This document shows, one piece after another, positions 1-7,600 of a DNA stretch of 41,071 nt (the first letter of the stretch is position 1; the number at the start of each line of letters is the position of its first letter). Position numbers and translations under genes: made by a program. The notes under the pieces are model-generated. The model did no database searches, was not told where the DNA came from, and saw only the letters and a list, made by a program, of their open reading frames with translations. Origin of the DNA: Hyphomonas oceanitis SCH89 (GTDB lineage: Bacteria; Pseudomonadota; Alphaproteobacteria; Caulobacterales; Hyphomonadaceae); assembly GCF_000685295.1 (NCBI RefSeq), contig NZ_ARYL01000033.1, positions 1 through 41,071 of the forward strand. Direction: 5' to 3'.

Positions 1-2
1 GA

Positions 3-200
3 CGTCCAAGTCCTTTCCTGACGACGAAAGAAGCAGCCGCCTATTTGCGCATCACGGTACGCACGATGGAGAACTGGCGCTGGTCGAACAATGGACCGAA
101 ATACCGGAAGCATGGCGGCACCGTCGTCTATCATGTCGATGACCTGAACGACTATTCGACCGTGTGGAACCGCGCGCGAGGATCAGGAAATGGCACGTAA
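3..200 (+). CDS. Helix-turn-helix (excisionase/MerR-like) DNA-binding protein, 5' truncated by window edge
   Basis: An open frame enters from the left edge and stops at TAA 198-200, giving 65 visible residues. It reads LTTKEAAAYLRI, then a TMENWRW recognition segment, a KYRKHGG wing and a VVYHVDDLNDYS tail. This is the usual layout of the HTH_17/AlpA-type winged-helix family, small DNA-binding proteins common in mobile elements as excisionases or transcription regulators. The start codon is outside the window, but the family is short (about 70-100 residues), so little is missing. It lies about 80 bp upstream of the TraF-like gene and probably leads the transfer operon. Control of conjugation genes or of excision is inferred from family and position only. 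Confidence 0.75.
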   Translation, partial: RPSPFLTTKEAAAYLRITVRTMENWRWSNNGPKYRKHGGTVVYHVDDLNDYSTVWNRARGSGNGT

Positions 201-281
201 ATATTGGGCACTGAAGGCGGATTTAGTCGCATTTTCGAAAGAAAAGCGAATATCTTATTCGAGCGATGGGCGGGGCAATTC

Positions 282-1022
282 ATGAGCCTTCGTGCAGCAT
301 TCTGGAGCGGGATTTCTGTGATTGGAGTGGCATTGATCAGTCTCCCAGCGACCGGGGTTTTACCGCCGCTCCTGCTTTACAATCCGAGCGAAAGTGCGCC
401 ACTTGGATGGTATCGCGTCGAACCTTTTAGCGTGATCTCGCGCGGTGATCTGGTTGTTTCGCACCTTCCGGAAGACGCTTCGATGTTTGCTGCGGAGCGG
501 GGTTATTTGCCGTCTGGTATTCCCGTCATCAAGACCGTCCGGGCGCTAGAAGGGGATACGGTTTGTGCGGTCGACGGTGAGTTACTCATCAACGGGACGC
601 CAGCTGTCCGCCTGCTATCGGACGATAGTCTGGGACGCACTCTGCCGTCGCCCTGGACTGCCTGCAGGCAGCTTCGGACGGGCGAGGTGCTGCTCCTTTC
701 TGGTCGCACAGCGGACTCTTTTGATGGTCGGTATTTCGGAACTGTTTTGGAGGCGGACATTCTGGGCACGGCGATCCTACTGAAAGACGTTGATTTGGCT
801 GCGGAAATTGGTGGTCAGGAGCGAATTGATGGCGAATTTGATTGCAAGATAAAAGCTCATGGAGCCAATGAGGGGTTATCGCCTTGTCTGCACATCGATT
901 TTTATGGCTCCACAGATACTTACGCAGCTCTGTGGTCTGATGGAAGCCTCAATAAGGACAACAGGTTGGCATGGTTCCATGCGCGCAATCTTGCCTGTTT
1001 TCCGCCGGATCGGCCCGAATGA
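282..1022 (+). CDS. traF: TraF-like S26 family conjugal transfer protease
   Basis: This 246-residue protein resembles TraF of conjugation systems, an S26 (signal-peptidase-like) serine protease of the inner membrane that processes the TrbC pilin, in known relatives with cyclisation. One N-terminal membrane segment (about residues 8-32) is followed by a periplasmic domain. SAPLGWYRV places the nucleophile at Ser38, and PVIKTVRALEGD places the general-base Lys at Lys84. A late DGRYFGTV segment matches the conserved C-terminal box. I chose ATG 282 because GGCGGGG lies just upstream and the membrane segment then starts close to the N-terminus; a TTG at 204 is a longer alternative. The stop overlaps the relaxase ATG (ATGA), so the two are probably translationally coupled. 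Its expected substrate is the TrbC protein encoded at 12,878. Confidence 0.85.
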   Translation: MSLRAAFWSGISVIGVALISLPATGVLPPLLLYNPSESAPLGWYRVEPFSVISRGDLVVSHLPEDASMFAAERGYLPSGIPVIKTVRALEGDTVCAVDGELLINGTPAVRLLSDDSLGRTLPSPWTACRQLRTGEVLLLSGRTADSFDGRYFGTVLEADILGTAILLKDVDLAAEIGGQERIDGEFDCKIKAHGANEGLSPCLHIDFYGSTDTYAALWSDGSLNKDNRLAWFHARNLACFPPDRPE

Positions 1023-2923
1023 GCATGCCGCCGGACAATCCTTTCACCCCAAGACCTGGCAGGATTCGTTCCGCCGGTTTAGGGGGACGCACGAAGACGT
1101 ACCTGACGCGCATGACGAAAGCGCTGTCGTCGGCTGGCGGCGTCAGGCGGACCACCCTGCCCGCCCGGCCCCGCACCGGCCTGCGCGGCGGACAGAGACG
1201 CGTGATCGTCAAGGCACGCATAGTGCGGATGTCGGCTTCCAGTGCAGCGGCCCTGGCAGCCCATATCGGATACATCCGGCGCGACGCGGCGCTGGAGGCG
1301 AAGGATCGCGGGAAACTCTTTGACGCCATGAGCGAGGATGCCAACGCATCAGGTCTGGTCAAATCCATCACGGATGACCGGCATCATTTCCGGTTCATCG
1401 TGTCGCCCGAAGACGGGACCGAAATGGCTGACCTAAAGCCGTTCGTTCGCGACTTGGTTTCGCAGATGGAATCTGACCTTGGCACGCGGCTCGAATGGGT
1501 CGGCGCAGTGCACCATGATACGGGACGGCCGCATGCGCACCTGGTCATCCGCGGACGCCGAGACGATGGCTCGGACCTTGTCATGCCACGGGCGTATATT
1601 TCCCATGGGATCCGCGAGCGTGCCGAGGACCTGGTCACGCTGGAGCTCGGCCCGGAGACAAGGCTTGAACAGGAGCGGAAACTCCAATCGGATATCGCTG
1701 CCGAGCGTGTGACGCGGATCGATCATTTTATCGCGCGTCAGGTAAGTCCCGAACATGAGTTCCGGTTGAAGGAAAGCCCCTCGCACTATCGCACGCTCCA
1801 TGCCGCCCGGTTGCGGACGCTGGAGCGGCTTGGGCTCGCCCAGAAACTCGGTGCTGGACGCTGGCAGATGCGGGAGAGCTTCCGCGACACGCTGAGGGGG
1901 CTTTCTGAGCGCCACGACATCATCAAGACGATGAACCGCGCACTCGCGGGACGCGAGGACCGGCGGTTGGATGCGGATGCGATCTTCGACAAATCCGATC
2001 CGGACGGACGAAGTGTGACGGGTGCGGTTCTACAGACGGGTCTCACCGGTGAAGCCCATGAAAGGGCCTACGCCATCATCGACAGTCTCGATGGCCGCGC
2101 GGTTTTTGTGGAGCTAGGTGTCGCGGGCGAAGTGGAGGAAGTAAAGCGCGGGGCGATCGTTACCGTGTCGCCGTCAAACCTTGAGCCGAAAGCATCGGAC
2201 ATCACGATCGACCGGATTGCGCGGGCGAATGCCGGGATCTATTCGGCGAGCCTGCACCAGGCCGATGACCCGCGATCCAGTCCGGAATTTGTTGCGGCGC
2301 ATGTGAGAAGACTGGAAGCCTTGAGGCGCGCCGGTCATGTTGAGCGGACAGCCGAAGCTGACTGGAAAATCCCACCGGACTATCTGGATCGCGCGAAAGC
2401 GTACGAACGGGCACAAGCACGGTTCAGATCAGCGCAACTGCTCGTGCGATCTGAGCTTGGGCTGAAGGATCAGGAATCTGCGCTTGGTGTAACCTGGCTG
2501 GATGAGACGCCTCCTCCATCCGGTGTGCCGATTGGGTTTGGCGAGGAGGTCGCTGAGGCGCAGGTCAAACGGCGTGCGTTTCTGGCGGGGATTGGAATGA
2601 AGTTGGAGTCGGGCACTGGGCTTTCTGCGGCACAGAAGTCCGAGCTGTTGAAGCGCGACCTGACACAGGCTGGACGGACGTTGAGTGAAAAGATCAGGAA
2701 GCCGTATTCGCCGGCGCCCGAACGTGGTCGTGTCGATGGCACCTACCGCGAGCCCGTGTCGCGGGTGAGCGGGAAGTTTGCGCTCATTGAACGGCAGCGG
2801 GATTTTACGATTGTGCCTTGGCGGCACGTGCTGGAGAAGCGGCGTGGGATGGCGGTGTCTGGGCTGGTGCGTGGGGGTAGGATTTCGTGGACGCTGGAGC
2901 GCGGGATTGGAATGGCGGATTGA
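1019..2923 (+). CDS. VirD2/TraI-type (MOBP-like) relaxase with C-terminal DUF3363-like region
   Basis: This 634-residue relaxase would nick the element at oriT and pilot the strand into the recipient. A basic N-terminus (about 1-70) precedes motif I, HIGYIRRDA, with candidate catalytic Tyr85. Motif III, HHDTGRPHAHLVIRG, supplies the metal-binding histidines (His165/166, 172 and 174). The remaining 400 or so residues, ending in VPWRHVLEKRRG and a WTLERG tail, match the DUF3363 region usual in alphaproteobacterial relaxases of this type. ATG 1019 gives a 4-nt overlap with traF; an upstream in-frame start at 971 lies inside traF and is less likely. It is the last gene before the cargo slot and ends 60 bp from the convergent PIN-like gene. 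No convincing nic site was recognised nearby. Confidence 0.9.
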   Translation: MSMPPDNPFTPRPGRIRSAGLGGRTKTYLTRMTKALSSAGGVRRTTLPARPRTGLRGGQRRVIVKARIVRMSASSAAALAAHIGYIRRDAALEAKDRGKLFDAMSEDANASGLVKSITDDRHHFRFIVSPEDGTEMADLKPFVRDLVSQMESDLGTRLEWVGAVHHDTGRPHAHLVIRGRRDDGSDLVMPRAYISHGIRERAEDLVTLELGPETRLEQERKLQSDIAAERVTRIDHFIARQVSPEHEFRLKESPSHYRTLHAARLRTLERLGLAQKLGAGRWQMRESFRDTLRGLSERHDIIKTMNRALAGREDRRLDADAIFDKSDPDGRSVTGAVLQTGLTGEAHERAYAIIDSLDGRAVFVELGVAGEVEEVKRGAIVTVSPSNLEPKASDITIDRIARANAGIYSASLHQADDPRSSPEFVAAHVRRLEALRRAGHVERTAEADWKIPPDYLDRAKAYERAQARFRSAQLLVRSELGLKDQESALGVTWLDETPPPSGVPIGFGEEVAEAQVKRRAFLAGIGMKLESGTGLSAAQKSELLKRDLTQAGRTLSEKIRKPYSPAPERGRVDGTYREPVSRVSGKFALIERQRDFTIVPWRHVLEKRRGMAVSGLVRGGRISWTLERGIGMAD

Positions 2924-2983
2924 TCTCAAGAGCGACGTGCAACCCGGTCAAGCGGCGTCTTGCGAGATCGTTTCACGGGTGCG

Positions 2984-4027
2984 CTATTCAGTCTCCTCGC
3001 GGAGCCTGAATCCATTGCTGGCATCCACACTGAATATTCGCGTCGGCACATAAAGATACGCATAGACTGCAGACAAGCGTTTCCGGAAACGGATATCATT
3101 TGAAACAATCGCATCACACAGGCTGCCATAGGCGGCATGGCCGAGATCCGATTGACTTGAGATGAATTTGTCGGACCGAGAGAGTTTCTTGTCGGACTGA
3201 TACCCGATCAGGTTTAGAATCAGCATCATGCTCCTGACCTTGTCTGGGATGGTGTAGGGCTTGCCTGTAAATGGGCTCTCTCCCTCGACATTGCAAAAGG
3301 CCTCGAATGACCAGCCGCGCACCGTGTCATTGGTCGACTGGATGAGCGCCCAGATGCGTTCGATCACTTTGTCACCCTTAATAGAATTCAAGGTTTCCAT
3401 GTCGAGACCAAGATCCCGCCGGAAATCTACACTCGTTACCTGCCTGCCGTTTGGCTGGAGATTTGTTGCCAAGGTCTTGGCTGTTGATGAGAGCGCGCCG
3501 GATGCCACGGAAATGATAGAGTCATGCAACTGGTCGAGGAGCTCCCGGAATGCCGCAGGCAGGTCAATCTGGTCCAGCTCGCTCTTCCACGCCCTTTGCA
3601 TCTCTCCCACTTGGGCGGCAGAAATATCGGCATAGGAGCGATCAGCCTCGCCTCCGAACAGCTTGTGAAGGACGCCAAGGCCCTGAAGGTCGGGTGAGGC
3701 GAGCAATTGCTCTTCGAGCGTTACCCGATAGCGCTGTTGTGGACTCTCGACCCGGATCTTGAATCGGCCCGTCGGCCTCAACCGGTCATCCAGTTCGTCG
3801 AAGACGCGCGCCGTCACGAATTTGGAGAGATTGCCGAGAAACTCTGGCGCGAGTCCCTCTGAGCGCATAATCTCATTCATGGTCTCATTGGAATACACAA
3901 GTACGACCGTGTCGCGCCAGGCAGCAAAGGCCTCTGACTGAATAAGCGCCTCAAGAGGTGCCCCCAAAATGTTCTGGTCGACATAGATAAGGGGACGTGG
4001 AAGGCCGGATGGATTATCTTCTGCCAT
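2984..4027 (-). CDS. PIN-like domain protein (putative RNase/effector), ICE cargo
   Basis: This 347-residue protein has PIN-like nuclease features at both ends. LIYVDQNIL near the N-terminus carries Asp17, followed by a VYSNETMNEIMRS helix. The C-terminus has SDLGHAAYGSLCDAIVSND with Asp294, Asp305 and Asp311. PIN domains use such acidic residues to bind Mg2+ and cut RNA. Between them are about 250 mainly helical residues I do not recognise, so it is much longer than a VapC toxin (about 130). I chose ATG 4027 because a decayed gene ends 10 nt upstream; an in-frame GTG at 4252 would add 75 residues that overlap that remnant. No clear Shine-Dalgarno site is visible. It is opposite in strand to its neighbours, which marks it as inserted cargo. 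A defence or toxin role is inference. Confidence 0.6.
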   Translation of the reverse strand: MAEDNPSGLPRPLIYVDQNILGAPLEALIQSEAFAAWRDTVVLVYSNETMNEIMRSEGLAPEFLGNLSKFVTARVFDELDDRLRPTGRFKIRVESPQQRYRVTLEEQLLASPDLQGLGVLHKLFGGEADRSYADISAAQVGEMQRAWKSELDQIDLPAAFRELLDQLHDSIISVASGALSSTAKTLATNLQPNGRQVTSVDFRRDLGLDMETLNSIKGDKVIERIWALIQSTNDTVRGWSFEAFCNVEGESPFTGKPYTIPDKVRSMMLILNLIGYQSDKKLSRSDKFISSQSDLGHAAYGSLCDAIVSNDIRFRKRLSAVYAYLYVPTRIFSVDASNGFRLREETE

Positions 4028-4037
4028 GATGACTGGT

Positions 4038-4475
4038 TTAGGGCCGTTCTCTCGAGATTGCGATCCGGACAGCTGCACGACGTTTACGACCAGCCGATTC
4101 AACTCTTCCGGCTGCGGGCTGTGTGATGTTCCCGCGTATGTCTTCAAGACGCTCACGCCAGTCCTCAGCCTCGGCAACATAGGCTTCTGTGAATCGGGCT
4201 TGTCAGGCAGGCCCAGAGCCTCAAGCGCGAGCAGTACCGTATGGCCCATCACTCAGGCTGCAAGATGAAGTCCGGAATGCCGCACTACGATCAGATGCTG
4301 GGCGGCGGCCTTCATCACCGTCTGGTCTTCGTCAGATGGGATGGATATTGCGAAGTTCCAGAGCCCGCTCTGTGAGGGCGCTGGCAATCTCCTGAAACAG
4401 CACTTTCGGCTACGCCGCAGCGACCGACACCCTGACCGCTTCATCCTGAGTACACGGAAAGCTGATCATCATCAT
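4038..4475 (-). pseudogene. Decayed gene read across three minus-strand frames, unknown function
   Basis: A strong Shine-Dalgarno (GGAGGGGG, minus strand, 4477-4484) precedes ATG 4475, but this frame reaches TAG after 21 codons (4410-4412). Past the TAG the same frame reads KVLFQEIASALTERALELRN to a TGA at 4332. A second frame then reads SDEDQTVMKAAAQHLIVVRH, a TGA at 4253-4255, and MGHTVLLALEALGLPD. A third reads ARFTEAYVAEAEDWRERLED and ends at TAA 4038. Joined end to end the pieces make a plausible helical protein of about 145 residues broken by two stops and two frameshifts. I do not recognise the family. It stops 10 nt before the PIN-like start, so the two may once have formed an operon. 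Confidence 0.45.
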
Positions 4476-4612
4476 GCCCCCTCCAATGGGATGGTCTTTT
4501 AGGGCGATTCCCTTCAGAGAAGGAGCTGTTTCTGGCCGTGGTGCGATTTGCGGACCGGAAGCGGCAAATCCTTAAGGATCTGCCTGCGGATTCAGCCATT
4601 CGGGCTATCTGA
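4466..4612 (+). pseudogene. Short coding-like remnant or leader ORF upstream of the NTPase gene
   Basis: The plus strand is open from 4466 to TGA 4610-4612 and reads like real protein, including FPSEKELFLAVVRFADRKRQ followed by ILKDLPADSAIRAI. There is no ATG. GTG codons at 4538 and 4541 sit 12 nt or more behind AAGGAG (4520-4525), so a 24-25 residue peptide is possible. It ends 22 bp before the NTPase start, and AAAGGAG (4618-4624) lies in between. The first bases overlap the first codons of the decayed minus-strand gene, so this may be the C-terminal stub of a gene truncated when two cargo modules were joined. A 12-bp palindrome, ATCCTTAAGGAT (4568-4579), lies inside it. The function is unknown. 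Confidence 0.3.
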
Positions 4613-4634
4613 ATATCAAAGGAGCCTCCGGGGG

Positions 4635-7600
4635 GTGACCGTGAAGCGGAATGACTTTGTCGACCTCGACCGCCGGTTCGAACCGGTTGGCGAACGCGAC
4701 CGCAGCGAAAGCGACGGGGCAGGTCTCGGCATGTTCCTGCAGGACTCGGTTACCGGCCTTGCCTGGCCGGACGTGCTGGCCCTTCGCGCCGTCGTCATTC
4801 TGGGCCGTGCAGGCTCAGGCAAGACTAGGGAACTCCTGCATCAGCAGCAACGCCTTTCCGAAGAGGGCAATGCCGCCTTCTATGTCAGGCTGGAAGCGCT
4901 CACAGTCGGCAGCCTGGAAGCGGCACTAGGTGAGAAAGGCGATCCTGAATCTCTCGAGCAATTTCGCAAGTGGAAGCGCAACAAGGCCCACGGATACTTC
5001 TTCCTCGATGCCCTCGATGAAGCGCGACTGCCCCGCGGTCAGAACGGCATCGTCCTTGATGAGGCGCTGACCGCCTTCAAGCGTGCCATTGGAAAAGCCC
5101 GGAACCGCACATCCCTCATCCTGTCCACGCGCGGGAGCGAATGGCAGGACGAGACCGACCGGCCAAAATTGAAGGACCTCCTGGTTTGGCTGAGCGAGAA
5201 AGATGAAGACGCGTCGAAGGCGGACGGCGAGGATGGTGGGGGGCCGGGCGATACGGATGCCTTCGAAGCGGGCCTTGCAGACGCGCAGACGGATCCGGCA
5301 GACCTGAAAATCCTCGCTCTGTCTCCGCTGAGCCGCTCCCAGCTCATGAAGCTCGCAGGAGCGCAAGGCATAGACGCCGCAAGCTTTGTCGCAGCGGTCG
5401 AAACTGCAAAAGCCGTTGTGCTCGCCCAGACGCCGCTGGAAGCGCGCATGCTCATCGATGTCTGGAAAGGCAATCTCGATGCGGGCCTTCCTGGTGCCAC
5501 CGGATTTGATAGCCGGCGCCGTCTCTTCAGGCGGGCGATTGACTATGCTCTTCGCCCACGATTGGATGCCGAGCGGCGCTCGGATCTCAGCCAGCCTGCT
5601 GCCATGGAAGGCCTGCAGGCTCTTGCTGCGGCCTGCACTTTGAGCGGAAAACGCGACTTCTCGCTTGCAGCCCATGACGCAGCCTGTCTCGATTCTCACT
5701 CAATCCTAGGCGCGCTCAGTGATGAATGGACGGATGCCAGCATCCGTCAACTCTTCAGCTATGGTTTTTTCGATCCGGCCTCTGCTGGCCGCATCCGCTT
5801 TGCCATCAGGGAAATCCAGGACTTCCTGGCAGCAGAATTCTTCAACCGCGCCATAGACAATCTCGGCGGCAATCTCGAGCCCATCTCGCCCCTGCTAGGC
5901 GAGTTCCAGACCCGCAAGCATGTCCCGCCGGATCTTTTGAACTTCTTCGGATGGCTCGCCACAATGAACCCGGCTGCAAGGCGGCTTGTGATCGACATCC
6001 ACCCGACCCTGCTCATGGAAACCGGCGATCCCAGCCTCTACAGCCTCGACGAACGGGCCGGTGCCTTAGTCAGCCATGCAGCACAATATGAAACCCAGGT
6101 CTTCCGGGGCGAACATTTCTATCGCAACGACCTTGAGGCCTTCGCCCATCCGGACCTTGCACCCACGGTCGCAGACTTGCTCTCCTCGGTCACCTCACGC
6201 GAACTTCGAGAAAATCTTGTCGAACTCGCCCGCCATGGCAATATGGAAAGCATTGTCGGCCTGCTCTGCGACATCGCCTGTAACCCCGATGAAGCCCGCC
6301 AGGTCAGGACCGAAGCAAATCTCGCCCTCCAGGCGTTTGGCCCCGATAACCTGCACCAGCGGGTCCGCGACAGCCTGGTCGATGACATTGCCGCATCAGG
6401 GCAAATTGACCCGGAAGCAGCTTCGACCTGGAATGGCTGGCTCCTCTCGGGTCTCGGCTTCGTGGCGCCTGGCCTCGGCGCGATGAGCGACGTGATGGCC
6501 TATCTTGAACACCTCGCCCGCGAGCCACGAAACCTCGCATCGGCGAGCGGCTATTTTGCTGGCGATCTTGTCGCTACGGCGAAGCCAGCCCTGCCGGGCG
6601 ACTGGCTCGGCGCCCTGCTCGACCTCATCATCGATCCGACAGCAACCCGGGACAATCACCTGCCTGTGCCCCTACCCTCGCGCCTGATGTTGCTCCAGCC
6701 GATATCTGATCTTGTCCTTAATGAGCTGCGTGAGGAAGGCGGTACACCGCCCTCGGCAAATCTCCTGAAGGCCGTAGAACTCTTCTGCGGACTCTCGCAC
6801 CGCGATGGCAGTTTTGCCTTCTCGCAGAGGCTGAGTGAGATCGCAGCCCGGCTGCGCGCGGCACCGGAGATCAAGTTTGCCCTGCTGCGCCAGCGTCTCC
6901 ACCTTGTCAAACCGGACAGGATCTGGGCCTATGAAGCTATCGCCTCGCTTACCCTGACCGACCGGAGAGACCAGGAAGGTCTCTGGACGACAGACGATAT
7001 CATGCGTGCCCTCGACGAGGCCGAAACGGCTGAAACGAGAGACGAAATCCGGACTTGGTATGCGATTGCCCGGGGCCTCATTGGCGATGCCAGCCCGTTC
7101 ACGGACCGGAAATCCGTCTTCAAACGGTTGAAGCGGTTCGAGCGCAGCAGCAATGACCCTGAAATCCGGCGCTATGCCCCAAAACGGCCAGAGGTCTGGC
7201 ATCGGGCAAAGTACAGGTTCGTGCATGCCGGCGGCGGGCGCAGGCTCAAGCGGGCGCTTCTGGACAGGGTTTTGTGGCCTTGGCGGCAGGTTCGCCGCGC
7301 ATGGCGCGTGCGCCGGATCCTGCCAGCGATCCGGTCAGGGGCTCACCTCAATTTTCTCCATACCGCCATGTTCGAAGCAACGCGCAATAACGAAGCCTGG
7401 AGCGTGCGGACCGTGCTCAGCCATATCGCGGAGACCGATGGCCGCATGGCCCGGAATGCCGCGGTAGCTGGTTACCGCGCCGTATGGCGCAGCTTTGACC
7501 CGGCCAGGCTGACCCATGCCGATGGCTGGGCCATTGCCGATGTCGCCTATGCCGGCCTGCAGCTGGACCGCATGTCCGGCGACCTTCTCCATGACGGGCC

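Noticed and set aside
4027..4252. N-terminal extension of the PIN-like protein to GTG 4252
   Set aside because: The extra 75 codons overlap coding-like sequence in another frame that ends at TAA 4038, 10 nt before ATG 4027, and the PIN-like motif begins only after ATG 4027.
4926..5699. Long minus-strand frames opposite the NTPase gene
   Set aside because: These are high-GC antisense shadows; the plus-strand frame has motifs and is continuous for over 4 kb.
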